A stretch of 64,000 bases of DNA, taken from contig JAXLTL010000001.1 in the NCBI GenBank assembly GCA_046330075.1, positions 1,364,001-1,428,000 of the forward strand, read 5' to 3'. Source of the stretch: JAJTFW01 sp046330075 (GTDB taxonomy: Bacteria; Bacteroidota; Bacteroidia; AKYH767-A; OLB10). The notes under the pieces were generated by a model. The model saw nothing but the letters and a program-made list of their open reading frames with translations, was not told the DNA's origin and searched no databases. This document shows, piece after piece, positions 50,752-60,248 of the stretch (the first letter of the stretch is position 1; every line of letters begins with the position of its first letter). A program made the position numbers and the translations under genes.

Positions 50752-52323
50752 ATGACCAAACGACTTCTGATCATTGCAGTATTACTCATCACACGGATCG
50801 CTTCTGCACAAACCCTGGTCTGGGATCAGACCTATACCATTGCCGGCAGCAACCTGCTGCATTCAACAACAGTATCTCATATCAATGGTGTTTACACAGC
50901 AGGAGAAGAAGATGTCACAGCTACCGGGGTAGTGAAACTGCGTGTTACCCGGCATAGTAATTCCGGCGTTCTTCAATATACCAACGCGTTTCAATTTGGC
51001 AGTGCGGTCAATAATCTGGGCGTCCACAAAATCGACTGCGATTCTCTTGGGAATATTTATGTAATGGTCACTGCGTATAAAATTGCTAACAACAACAGCG
51101 ACTGTTATCTCCTCTCCTACTCCCCCACCTTATCACTGCGCTGGATACGCTCGATCAATTCAGGCAACGATAACACCGGTGGAGATTTCACACGCTCTTC
51201 AAATGGTAATATTTATGCAGCGATCAGTTTCAAAACGCCATCAACCACTACTTACAACATTGCCATTCATAAGGTAAATATGTCGACCGGAGTTATTGCC
51301 TACAGCGGAAGTGCGGTAACCGGCAGTTTTTATGCAATCAAACGGGTACAGATTGATGCTTCCGGAAACACGTATATATGTAGTAACGTCGGGCTGGGAG
51401 GTTCGCTCTACAACGGAACCTTAAGCAGGTTCAGCAGCACCGGAGTGCATAGCTGGACCACAGTTTACACCAGCGCTACAACCTCCTATTTCAACGACAT
51501 GACCCTTGACAATTTCGGCAACAACATTTACATCTGTGGCACGAGAAATTCGGCACCGGCAGGGTTGGTTTTAAAATACAATACTTCAGGAGCCAATACA
51601 GGAAGTTACATCCTCAGCGATAGCGACGACCACAACTTTATGTTCATCAGTTATGCCGTGGCGGGATCTGTAACCGTTTACGGCTATACTAAAACCAACC
51701 CAACCAATTTTCCAACAATGAATTTACTGCTTGTTAATTTAAACAGTGCGCTATCGTCCGTTATCAGCACCAGCAGTTACCCAACCTCTGGCAGTGGCAT
51801 CTATAATGTACTTTTGCGCGACATGTCAATGGTAAGTCATCCAAATGGAAGCCAGACGTTTTTAATAAACATGATTACTATACTGGCGGGAGGAGGAAAT
51901 GATGCCAGTTATCTGGTCAAGATCAATGCTTCAGGCGGAGTTGTATTCAGCAACTCAGCAAATAACATCGGGAAAAAACTATATCCCTTCGTCACAACAT
52001 CTGTCAGCAACACTGACTTTCTGCTTACAACCACCAATTATCGAACACAACGATACACTTCAACTGCGGCAAGAATTAGCGAAACCGAAGAAGATGCATC
52101 TAACGTTGCGGTATATCCCAATCCAGCCAGAGATTACATTTATATAACCGGGGCGGATCGATACGGATTTCTTCAGGTCATTGATCTCAACGGGCGAGTT
52201 GTTATAGAACGCCAATGGAATCCGGGAGAGGAGATTAATGTTGCTTCGCTGGCGAAAGGTATGTATCTGATAAAGTTGCATACAGAGGATGGATTTATCA
52301 GTAAAAAGGTGATAGTAGAATGA
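50752..52323 (+). CDS. T9SS-sorted surface protein, propeller-like
   Basis: 523 residues with a signal peptide (LLIIAVLLITRIASAQ). It consists of repeated beta segments of the type DxxGNIYVxxxxY and CGTRNSAPAGLVLKYNTSG, suggesting a propeller, and a C-terminal T9SS type A sorting domain (VAVYPNPARDYIYITG ... GMYLIKLHTEDGFISKKVIVE). It lies after ~400 bases of degenerate repeats. Ligand unknown. Confidence 0.88.
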   Translation: MTKRLLIIAVLLITRIASAQTLVWDQTYTIAGSNLLHSTTVSHINGVYTAGEEDVTATGVVKLRVTRHSNSGVLQYTNAFQFGSAVNNLGVHKIDCDSLGNIYVMVTAYKIANNNSDCYLLSYSPTLSLRWIRSINSGNDNTGGDFTRSSNGNIYAAISFKTPSTTTYNIAIHKVNMSTGVIAYSGSAVTGSFYAIKRVQIDASGNTYICSNVGLGGSLYNGTLSRFSSTGVHSWTTVYTSATTSYFNDMTLDNFGNNIYICGTRNSAPAGLVLKYNTSGANTGSYILSDSDDHNFMFISYAVAGSVTVYGYTKTNPTNFPTMNLLLVNLNSALSSVISTSSYPTSGSGIYNVLLRDMSMVSHPNGSQTFLINMITILAGGGNDASYLVKINASGGVVFSNSANNIGKKLYPFVTTSVSNTDFLLTTTNYRTQRYTSTAARISETEEDASNVAVYPNPARDYIYITGADRYGFLQVIDLNGRVVIERQWNPGEEINVASLAKGMYLIKLHTEDGFISKKVIVE

Positions 52324-52341
52324 CACTTCCAATGAATCAAC

Positions 52342-52376
52342 AAAAAAAGACCCAATGTAAGATGGGTCTTTTTTTT
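52342..52376. terminator. Intrinsic terminator after the T9SS gene
   Basis: AAAAAAAGACCCA-N8-TGGGTCTTTTTTTT, a strong bidirectional terminator with an 8-base loop. Confidence 0.9.
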
Positions 52377-52430
52377 GCTCTTTACTGATTTAATTCATCA
52401 ACTAAAGATCTAATAACATCTGAATAAAGA

Positions 52431-53321
52431 TCATCTTTTCGCCTCCGGAAAGAAAATCGCGTTATACCCATACAGCATCAGCTTGCAATCATCGTTCACA
52501 TAGATCAGCGGATCATCCACCAGACAAGCCCAGGGGTGTTCCAGTTGTACCATAAAGAGTTCCTCTCCATTGCGTAAAAACCGGAAATATCCATCTTGCA
52601 ATAAAAAACTGAAACTGTTTACACTGTCCTTTTGGTAGCTGAGAATAGTACCGGATTTCTGTTTAATATAACTGTGATGAAATTTCACCACTTCAACAGT
52701 ATATTTTCCTTTAGGTGTTACCGATAATTTATACCTATAGTATCGGGGAGAATGCTGAACGTTTACAACGAGATCAAATACCGCTTTTCCGCTTATCTGA
52801 CGGATTTTATACGTATTCAGCACATTGGAAATCCTTGGATAAAACGGATCACCTAAACTCTCGACTCGATATACTTTAGTGTTGTATACTTTATCATAGG
52901 TTCCCATTTCCATTGAATCACGAGGAGGATCATCGTATACTCCGGAAGAACCTGAATTCTTATACAGTTTATGAAACAGGCTCCCCTTTGCATTGTAATA
53001 CATGGTATCATACACCTCTGCAATTGTATCCATCGGATAATTCGGGGATTTATATTCAACCGGATCCATACCTTCCGTATCTCCCTTCTCACCGAAATAA
53101 TCAGCCTTTTTACTTGCGGTTTGAACGCGGTTATAATTCGACATATAGCTATTATACTGCTGCGCCATCCGGTCAATCTTATATTGCTCAGCATTGAAAA
53201 CCTGCCCACCGGAAGGTTTGTCTACCATTCCTGCCTGACGCTGGGCTTGTGCTGACGAACTAATCATGAATAGAACAGCAACAAAAGTCGCTGCGTTTAT
53301 CATTTTTAAAAATACTTTCAT
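52431..53321 (-). CDS. Exported protein of unknown function
   Basis: 296 residues from the ATG at 53321, chosen because the signal peptide (FVAVLFMISSSAQAQ) follows; an upstream ATG at 53351 is possible. The mature protein has a Tyr/Asp-rich N-terminal half (QQYNSYMSNYNRVQTASKKADYFGEKGDTEGMDP) and a beta-rich C-terminal half (VFDLVVNVQHSPRYYRYKLSVTPKGKYTVEVVKFHHSY). No family recognised. Terminators flank it on one side. Confidence 0.75.
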   Translation of the reverse strand: MKVFLKMINAATFVAVLFMISSSAQAQRQAGMVDKPSGGQVFNAEQYKIDRMAQQYNSYMSNYNRVQTASKKADYFGEKGDTEGMDPVEYKSPNYPMDTIAEVYDTMYYNAKGSLFHKLYKNSGSSGVYDDPPRDSMEMGTYDKVYNTKVYRVESLGDPFYPRISNVLNTYKIRQISGKAVFDLVVNVQHSPRYYRYKLSVTPKGKYTVEVVKFHHSYIKQKSGTILSYQKDSVNSFSFLLQDGYFRFLRNGEELFMVQLEHPWACLVDDPLIYVNDDCKLMLYGYNAIFFPEAKR

Positions 53322-53474
53322 TTGTGGCGGTAGTAATTGAAGATATTTCATATCGTATATAATTCGACCTAAAATTAATTCGGAAAGTTATAACGACCTT
53401 GAAAATCCATCATTTTAAAATATGATATTTTTCATTTACAGACATGTCACTCTGATATTATAACTCTCAAAAAT

Positions 53475-53987
53475 CTACATCTGCTTCTCCAGTTTCCGGA
53501 TCCGTGCATTGAGAGACGGGATATTTTCCATTTTCAATGTTTCAATGAGCTGAATAAAGTCAGGTTGTTTCTCAGGACAAGCTGGCAAAATATCTCCAAG
53601 ACCCTGTAAAGTATTCACACGTACAATCCGGCTCTCCTTTTTATCCAACACCCATGCGCTCAACAGCTCCCAAACGAAGTTCAGTTCTTTCTTTGTTAGT
53701 GGCAGACGTGGCAACAGTAAGGCAAGATGCCATTTCAGTTCGATGTGCTCTGCCTGTGTGCAGAGTTTCAGCAAATGTTGTTTATGCGCTTTTAAAAACT
53801 CCGGATACTGAACAGTAATTTTCTCTATGGCGTCTGCGGCACGCATCGCAAGCAAGCGATCCTCCGAAAAAAGATAGACGATCAATGCATCAAAATCCGA
53901 TTGCGTTTTTATCATTGCTACGAGCTCGTTCACCCTGCCGATGGAGCGAAGGTCGCCGGTGTTGAGAAATTTATACATCCTTTTCAT
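53475..53987 (-). CDS. Helical HEAT-like repeat protein
   Basis: 170 residues with no signal. Helical repeats with an alternating pattern (NELVAMIKTQSDFDALIVYLFSEDRLLAMRAADAIEKITVQYPEFLKAHKQHLL, then HIELKWHLALLLPRLPLTKKELNFVWELLSAWV) resemble HEAT or armadillo repeats. The likely role is scaffolding or regulation. First ATG used; the MYKFL Met three residues in is an alternative. Confidence 0.7.
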   Translation of the reverse strand: MKRMYKFLNTGDLRSIGRVNELVAMIKTQSDFDALIVYLFSEDRLLAMRAADAIEKITVQYPEFLKAHKQHLLKLCTQAEHIELKWHLALLLPRLPLTKKELNFVWELLSAWVLDKKESRIVRVNTLQGLGDILPACPEKQPDFIQLIETLKMENIPSLNARIRKLEKQM

Positions 53988-54117
53988 ACGTTAGTATAAA
54001 ACAGGAAATCTCCGTCATGCCACATACCCGATGGCAATGCCATCAAATATTCAGTAAAAAACAAAACCATGATTACACTCAACACTGTTTTCCGGATGCG
54101 TTTAACGGGCTTCATGT

Positions 54118-56607
54118 TTAAGCTTTTCTGGCCTTGAAATACTTCAACGACTCAAACAGGAGCAAGAGAATGACGGCACCTGAAAAGGAAGAAATAAAAT
54201 GCCTGAAACCCGGAAACCCTAATCCAAAGATTAATCGCAGCGCCGGTACCGCGATAATCAATCCGAGGAGCGAAAATGCGATGATAACAATTACGATCAG
54301 CGCTACATTTTTCTCCATCAGGACGGACACGAAGTTCCGGGTTTTTGAAAGTGAAGTGAGAATAATAAATACATTTCCGATGATCAACGAAGAAAAGGCA
54401 ATGGCCCTCACCTCCGGTTCGCTATGCCCTTCATGAATAGATAGAAAATATACAATTAATACCATCGCCAATAACGACAACCCCTGCATCAGGCTGAACA
54501 TCATTTTGCGCCATCCGAAAAACAACTCATCAGGATCACGAGGTGGGCGCTTCATAATTCCCAGCTCTTCCGGTTCGGATTCAAACGCAACCGAACATAC
54601 CGGATCTATAATCAGCTCCATTAACACAATATGCAAGGGCAACAATAACAAAGGCAATGATGTAAAAAAAGCAGGCAGCAGTGTGAGGCCAATTATCGGA
54701 ATGTGAATGGCGATGATGTAAGACATTGCCTTTTGCAGATTATCATAGATCTTTCTACCCGACCGAATCGCCGAAACGATTGAAGCAAAGTTATCATCCA
54801 GTAATACCAATGAAGAGGCCTCCCGCGCCACGTCGGTGCCTTTACCTCCCATGGCGATACCGATATCCGAAGCTTTTAACGCCGGCGCATCATTTACACC
54901 ATCACCGGTCATCGCAACAATTTCTCCATTCGCTTTCAGTGCTTTTATAATCTGCAATTTTTGTGCAGGAACTATTCTGGCAAAAACACTCGTCGTCTTG
55001 ATTATTTCATTCAACGAAGCCTCATCCATCACCTGTAGTTCCGGACCAGTCAATACATTTTCATAACCCGGCAATCCAATTTGCAAGGCAATACTCTTCG
55101 CTGTCGCGGGATAGTCACCGGTAATCATTATGATTCTTACGCCTGCTTCATTACACTCCTTAACAGCCTGGGGAACTTCGGGACGAATAGGATCCTCAAA
55201 ACCAATGAGTCCTACAAAGTCAAAGTCAAATTCTGTTTGAGCATCCGGCAACACTGCTTTATTCCAGGTTGTCTTTGCTACAGCAATAACACGCCAGCCA
55301 TTCGCAGCCATCTCATTGACCGCAGCCATAAGTGTCAACATCTCCTGTTCACTTAACCGGCACAATGAAAACACAGCTTCTGATGCTCCCTTGGAATAAA
55401 CAGAATAAGATCCGTTTGAATCGTTCTGCATCACTCTTGTCATAGCAAAGAGCTCCCGTGATAACGGATACTCTTTAACAAAACTTCCCAACGTCGTATC
55501 GTTCGTACGAATATCAAGATATGTTTCGGTAATTGCTTTTTCCATCGGGTCGATGGAGTCTGTCTGCGAAGCCAGAAAGGCACTATCAATGATCTCACGG
55601 AGAGCCTCTTCATTTCCTTCAAATTGATGTTTATGAAATATCCTGCCTCTACCATAAACAGCAGCCACTTCCATTTTATTCCTGGTAATGGTGCCGGTTT
55701 TGTCCGAACACAAAACAGTTGCAGAACCCAGTGTTTCGATCGCCGATGGCTTCCTCGTTAAAACGCTGTTCTTCGACAAACGCCAGGAGCCCAATGCAAG
55801 AAAAACTGTCAAAACAACAGGAAATTCCTCAGGCAAAATCGCCATCGCAGCGGCAAGTCCATTCAATACAGATTGCAAAATATTTCCACGGGTAATATAA
55901 AATACAAGAATAACTCCCAGACTGATGATCGCCCCTGCAATAAACAGATTCCGGATGAGCACCTTCATTTCTCTTTGTAACCTGGTTTCATCCTGTTTGA
56001 TACTTTGTAAAGATGTTCCGATCTTCCCGAATTGGGTTCCTGAACCTGTATTCACAACTTTCGCTACTCCCCGGCCCTGAACGACAAGTGTCCCGCTGAA
56101 GAGCATAACCTGAGCATCCTTTTCATCAGTATGAACACTTTTTGAAACCGGGACCGACTCTCCAGTGAGCAGAGATTCATCAACACTTAAATTCAGGCTT
56201 TCAAGCAAAACCGCATCAGCAGGAATACGGTCGCCCTCGTTTAAAATCAAGATATCATCAACGACAACTTCCCTTCCGGGTATTCTGACATTCTCCCCGT
56301 CACGGATCACCAGGGCCCTGGGAGAGGAGAGTTTCTTTAGCGCTTCAAGTGCCTTTTCTGTTTTCTGATATTGATAAAATGTAATGAAAATGATAATTAA
56401 ATTAGTCCCTAACAAAATAATTCCTTCTCTGTAATCACCCAAAATAATATAAAGTACACCACAACTGATTAACAGAAGAAACATAGGCTCCCTGATAACT
56501 TCGAGGGCAATATGAAAAATATTTTTGGGTTTGGCCGAGGCCAATTCATTATACCCCTGAAATTTCAATTTCAGTGCAGCTTCACGTTGTGTTAGTCCGG
56601 TCATCAT
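54118..56607 (-). CDS. Cation-translocating P-type ATPase (Ca2+/Mn2+ type)
   Basis: 829 residues from the ATG at 56607; an upstream start at 56691 would add 28 residues, but GLTQREAALKLKFQGYNEL after this ATG is the usual N-terminus. Motifs: TGESVPV (A-domain), PEEFPVVLTVFLALGSWRLSKNSVLTRK (TM4 and post), CSDKTGTITRNKM (phosphorylated Asp), MTGDGVNDAPALKASDIGIAMG (P-domain). Ten membrane segments fit P2-type pumps. PEEFP in TM4 suits divalent cation transport; Ca2+ or Mn2+ is likely. No adjacent regulator seen. Confidence 0.92.
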   Translation of the reverse strand: MMTGLTQREAALKLKFQGYNELASAKPKNIFHIALEVIREPMFLLLISCGVLYIILGDYREGIILLGTNLIIIFITFYQYQKTEKALEALKKLSSPRALVIRDGENVRIPGREVVVDDILILNEGDRIPADAVLLESLNLSVDESLLTGESVPVSKSVHTDEKDAQVMLFSGTLVVQGRGVAKVVNTGSGTQFGKIGTSLQSIKQDETRLQREMKVLIRNLFIAGAIISLGVILVFYITRGNILQSVLNGLAAAMAILPEEFPVVLTVFLALGSWRLSKNSVLTRKPSAIETLGSATVLCSDKTGTITRNKMEVAAVYGRGRIFHKHQFEGNEEALREIIDSAFLASQTDSIDPMEKAITETYLDIRTNDTTLGSFVKEYPLSRELFAMTRVMQNDSNGSYSVYSKGASEAVFSLCRLSEQEMLTLMAAVNEMAANGWRVIAVAKTTWNKAVLPDAQTEFDFDFVGLIGFEDPIRPEVPQAVKECNEAGVRIIMITGDYPATAKSIALQIGLPGYENVLTGPELQVMDEASLNEIIKTTSVFARIVPAQKLQIIKALKANGEIVAMTGDGVNDAPALKASDIGIAMGGKGTDVAREASSLVLLDDNFASIVSAIRSGRKIYDNLQKAMSYIIAIHIPIIGLTLLPAFFTSLPLLLLPLHIVLMELIIDPVCSVAFESEPEELGIMKRPPRDPDELFFGWRKMMFSLMQGLSLLAMVLIVYFLSIHEGHSEPEVRAIAFSSLIIGNVFIILTSLSKTRNFVSVLMEKNVALIVIVIIAFSLLGLIIAVPALRLIFGLGFPGFRHFISSFSGAVILLLLFESLKYFKARKA

Positions 56608-56824
56608 TTCGTTTAATGTAATGAACAAAACTCTTCCGGCGAAAACCTTTTCACCATCCGCCGGCTCCGGCATGGAATTCCGGCCGAGCAAAACAAAGCT
56701 ACCTGTTTATTCAATAACAAATCTGAATGAGTCACGATTTGCAGCAAACGGAGATCGGGTGTATTCTTAACAATGGTCGATTATGATCAGACAGTTTTGC
56801 TTTTAGAACGCTGATCCTGCTGTA

Positions 56825-57736
56825 TTAATCATCATCTTTTTCGTCCTTACCACTGTGTTTTTCCCCGGACTTGATATACTCCTTGACCTTTGCAGATTCG
56901 CCGGACTCCATATTACCGCCTCTGCCCTTCCTGATATCATGCTCATTTCCACTCCTATGGCAAGATGCACAATCAGAAAAATTATAAATACCTTCTTCCT
57001 GATGCTCACTACGGATTTTACTTTCAGCATGTTCATGACAACCATAACAGGTATAAACTTTAAAATCCTGATTCGTATGACAGGTAGTACATTTCGCATT
57101 GTGGTCCTTATCCAGTATGAAAAACAAAGAGTGGTCGAATGTTGAAGGGGACCATTCAGCAGTGGCATGACATTTACCGCAGTTCCCCTGCAATGAAACA
57201 TGCAAATCATCGTTTGGCTTGTCATGGCAGGCTGCGCAGTCAGCTACCACGCTTTTACCCAGCACCTCATGATTAAATCCATTTTCAGGCTTCCAGGTAT
57301 TCGTAGTATGACAGGAATTACAAGAGATCAAAACCCTTGAATGTAATTTATCTTCGGGTTTAACATGGCATCCATTGCATTCATTTTTCACACCAGCGGG
57401 CAACAAGTTATGTTCAAAGCCGGAATAAGCAGACAAAGGCTGAATTCCTTTATGGTCTGAATGACAATCAACGCACTTAGCAGCCTTTAACTTATCATGA
57501 AATAAAATCAATTTCTTACCTGGCGTCACCGGTTTCATACCGATCTTCTCCACCTGATGACAACCGATACACCTGCTGTTATCAATGCCCGAAAAAGGCT
57601 GATGACAAGCGGTACATTCGTTCTTGATTTTCTGATGCCCCAGCGAAAGTTCTCCGGGATTCAGCATCCTGTGCGGATAGAACACCGAAAGGCTGACCAG
57701 AGCAACAAGAATAAGTAAAACGACCCACCTTTTCAT
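56825..57736 (-). CDS. Ten-heme multiheme cytochrome c, membrane anchored
   Basis: 303 residues from the ATG at 57736, chosen because RWVVLLILVALVSLSVFYP follows. Ten CxxCH heme motifs: CTACH, CIGCH, CVDCH, CNGCH, CNSCH, CAACH, CGKCH, CTTCH, CYGCH, CASCH. Several have the spacing of cytochrome c3/NrfH-type modules. The first membrane segment would anchor it on the periplasmic side. The C-terminus is acidic. The ATG overlaps the stop of the b-type gene by 4 bases, so the pair is translationally coupled. Inferred role: electron transfer from quinol via the b-type partner to periplasmic or outside acceptors. Confidence 0.9.
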   Translation of the reverse strand: MKRWVVLLILVALVSLSVFYPHRMLNPGELSLGHQKIKNECTACHQPFSGIDNSRCIGCHQVEKIGMKPVTPGKKLILFHDKLKAAKCVDCHSDHKGIQPLSAYSGFEHNLLPAGVKNECNGCHVKPEDKLHSRVLISCNSCHTTNTWKPENGFNHEVLGKSVVADCAACHDKPNDDLHVSLQGNCGKCHATAEWSPSTFDHSLFFILDKDHNAKCTTCHTNQDFKVYTCYGCHEHAESKIRSEHQEEGIYNFSDCASCHRSGNEHDIRKGRGGNMESGESAKVKEYIKSGEKHSGKDEKDDD

Positions 57737-58305
57737 TTGCTGAACATCATTACTGAAACAATATGAATAACTGCCAATACCCCCAATAGAATCGTTATCG
57801 GCATATGGACTACCCTCCATTTCTTCATCAGGTCGACGGTTAATGCATCAAAAAATAATTTTTTCTCCGCTTCTTCCTTCGACATGCCATCCGCCATAAA
57901 CAGCTGCAACTTCGATTTCAATGCCTCTGACGATTTCTTCAACAGAAACTTCCCCACCAAACCTGAAGCAACAGCTATAATCAGCATCAGCACAGCCAGC
58001 CATGGCAAGACTGCATTAAAATGAATGCCCGCATGCACCAAAATCAGGATGGATCCGATCCAGGCTGCATACTCATGGGTCTGCAATAGCTTTTTAGGTG
58101 ATCCGTACTCAATGATCTTCCTTTTACGCAATGAATAGGCAAATGAAAACAGGATTATCAAGGTACCGACATATCCCAAATAACGACCCACTTCCACTAA
58201 ATGTAAAACATGCAGGAGATAGTCAAACAATACTGCCAGAAGAATCATCAGCAGGAACCATTGCAGGAATGGCCATACATAACGTTTGAATATCGATCTG
58301 GTCAT
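57733..58305 (-). CDS. Integral membrane protein, candidate b-type cytochrome partner
   Basis: 190 residues from the ATG at 58305. Five membrane segments: FLQWFLLMILLAVLFDYLLH, YLGYVGTLIILFSFAYSL, AAWIGSILILVHAGIHF, WLAVLMLIIAVASGLVGKFLL, ITILLGVLAVIHIVSVMMF. Histidines at membrane positions (LLHVLH, LVHAGIHF, RVVHMPIT, VIHIVSV) could bind two hemes, as in cytochrome b561 or ferric-reductase-like families. It overlaps the multiheme gene by 4 bases. A near-consensus -7 (TATTTTCG) lies upstream at 58318-58325. Role inferred from context. Confidence 0.75.
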   Translation of the reverse strand: MTRSIFKRYVWPFLQWFLLMILLAVLFDYLLHVLHLVEVGRYLGYVGTLIILFSFAYSLRKRKIIEYGSPKKLLQTHEYAAWIGSILILVHAGIHFNAVLPWLAVLMLIIAVASGLVGKFLLKKSSEALKSKLQLFMADGMSKEEAEKKLFFDALTVDLMKKWRVVHMPITILLGVLAVIHIVSVMMFSK

Positions 58306-58409
58306 AGCGTAACACGCCGAAAATAACAAGATTTTCAGTGTATTCTACTGACTAAAATCATAACGCATAATGAGCAGTTACTACGAGCGCTTGAACCTGC
58401 AGAACGGCA

Positions 58410-59195
58410 CTACTTTACATCAAACTCTTCCCGCAGTACTTTCAGCAATGCAGCATTCACATCGATGTAGCGCTGAATATGCACCTCGCGGGTGGAGCTG
58501 ATAACGCTGCTTTCGAAAAAGGACAGGATATTCACGATCCGTTGACGGTCGAAGTTTTCAGTCCCGTTGAGATGAAATGGAATGTCTTCGTTACTCTTTT
58601 CATACAATTCAAACGATTCAAAAATGTTCTTCTCGCCTTTTCTGATCTTGCTGACAAACGTAAAATCATTGTGCTCTATCAGAAACGGGTTGATGTATTG
58701 CAACCGGTTCTGGCTTTCGAGTTCCTGGCGGTCGTACACGTTTTTGATGGCAACGGTGAGATCGCCGGTGAGACGCTGAAATTCCTCATTCTTAAAATAC
58801 CGCAAGGAGCCTGAGTTGCGCAACTGATCGAGCATAATGGTGCGCGGCTCAAAAAGCGAGAGGGAACGAAAACTCAGCCCATGCTGGAAATTTAGGGCGA
58901 AGGTTTTGGACGTATTGGTGAGATTGCTGTCTCTGAAATAAGCAATCAGATACTGCATGGCTGCTTCCTGCCGCAACCGGTTCTGCACTTTGGTAGCAGC
59001 AGTGACGGAATCATTCTCAAGTTCCTGATAAAAACTCTTTGCCAATTCAATGGCCCTTTCTTCCTCAATCCGGTGTTCGAGTTTATACTCGGCCAGAAAC
59101 CCGCAGAAAACGGCCAGAAAGAGCATGAGGAATTCCCAGAAGTACGACTTCCAGTTTTTCTTTCCTTCGTGATGTGAATGATGGTGTACTTCCAT
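58410..59195 (-). CDS. Membrane-anchored protein with N-terminal His cluster
   Basis: 261 residues. The first residues are MEVHHHSHHEGKK, followed by FLMLFLAVFCGFLAEYKLEHRIEEER, a membrane segment next to a charged helix. This N-terminal layout (short His-rich head, one TM, long helical outer domain) recurs in Bacteroidota proteins of unknown function. The C-terminal ~200 residues are helical. No catalytic motif. Function unknown; metal sensing is possible because of the histidine head. Confidence 0.75.
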   Translation of the reverse strand: MEVHHHSHHEGKKNWKSYFWEFLMLFLAVFCGFLAEYKLEHRIEEERAIELAKSFYQELENDSVTAATKVQNRLRQEAAMQYLIAYFRDSNLTNTSKTFALNFQHGLSFRSLSLFEPRTIMLDQLRNSGSLRYFKNEEFQRLTGDLTVAIKNVYDRQELESQNRLQYINPFLIEHNDFTFVSKIRKGEKNIFESFELYEKSNEDIPFHLNGTENFDRQRIVNILSFFESSVISSTREVHIQRYIDVNAALLKVLREEFDVK

Positions 59196-59374
59196 GGCGG
59201 GTAATTGAGGCTTTGAGATGAAATGATCTGTTCATTCAAAACTAATGAAAATTATGACAATAACTCTTAAACAAGTCCCGACATCTCATACCTGATCAGA
59301 GGAAATCCTTCACTTAAATGTCGAATCTACATCGTCAGAGCTGCAATCTTTCATTCAACGCAACTGGCTTTAGA

Positions 59375-59686
59375 TTAATATCCCAATGGCTCCTGACTGG
59401 TATGTCTTATTCTGAGAATCCGTATTTCACGCTCATCGGATTTAATTTGATATGTTACCCGGTAATTAAAAACCACAAATGCACGGAAATCTTTATTTGG
59501 CAATTCTTTTAATTTATCTGTCTCACTGATTAATGGGTTTTTCCTGACAGCAGCAAGACGGGAAAGCACTGCACCTTTTACAATAGATGGTGCTTGAAGA
59601 CTTTGCTTCTCGAGATATATCAAAATACTCTTAAAATGGTCAAGCGCATTTCTATCCCAAACAATTCTGTAAGCTGGTTTTACCAC
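59375..59686 (-). CDS. RelE/ParE family toxin
   Basis: 103 residues. YRIVWDRNALDHFKSILIYLEKQSLQAP, LKELPNKDFRAFVVFNYRVTYQI and IRILRIRHTSQEP are typical of the RelE/ParE fold; the RIRHT segment carries the conserved basic residues. The target is ribosome (RelE) or gyrase (ParE). Its ATG overlaps the antitoxin stop by 7 bases. Confidence 0.9.
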   Translation of the reverse strand: MVKPAYRIVWDRNALDHFKSILIYLEKQSLQAPSIVKGAVLSRLAAVRKNPLISETDKLKELPNKDFRAFVVFNYRVTYQIKSDEREIRILRIRHTSQEPLGY

Positions 59687-59919
59687 TTAGCTAACTCCTT
59701 GAGTGCATCCTTATGGGAAACAACCTTACCCTTCTCCATTCGGGTCACCGCATCGTTAACTTCCTTATTATATTGTTTGCGGGTTGTCCGCTTTGCTTCC
59801 TTATCGACTTGTAAAAGACTCTTAATCATTTCAAGCACTAATGCCTGCTGCTTTGTAGATAGCAAAGGAAGGTAGCTGTCAACTTGTTTTTTTATTGCTG
59901 TGGCGGTCATGGATTTCAC
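59680..59919 (-). CDS. Antitoxin of the RelE/ParE module
   Basis: 79 residues. Helical with basic and acidic stretches (SLLQVDKEAKRTTRKQYNKEVNDAV) and C-terminal KGKVVSHKDALKELAKW, the usual end of Phd/RelB-type antitoxins. It precedes the toxin on the same strand with a 7-base overlap. No separate DNA-binding motif is obvious, so the DNA-binding part may be the N-terminal helices. Confidence 0.85.
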   Translation of the reverse strand: MKSMTATAIKKQVDSYLPLLSTKQQALVLEMIKSLLQVDKEAKRTTRKQYNKEVNDAVTRMEKGKVVSHKDALKELAKW

Positions 59920-60248
59920 TTTAATTCAAACAAATTTACAAAATAAAAGCCCGTTCCGGCAAACATACCAACTATTTAACACAGATTTTCAGTAGTTCAG
60001 ATGCTGATATCACACCAAATAAGCTCTATAAACAATAGGGTATGACACCCACCTCCCTTTACGGCACTACACCGCCACGTCAGCTTCACCGGAAGAGTTG
60101 TGAACACACAGAATCCATCTGCATGGGATTTGGTAATTGCCGCGAGGATCTGGATAAGCACATACGATCATTACCTGCATTATCTTACTCAGAGGTAAAT
60201 GGAGCGGCTTCAAAATACCACGAAAAGCAGAAGATCGCTCACTGTCAT
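59920..60248. other. Intergenic segment without recognised gene
   Basis: 329 bases between the antitoxin gene and the SRPBCC gene. Short open frames of 60-80 codons on both strands lack family likeness. No strong hairpin or repeat was seen. Confidence 0.5.
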
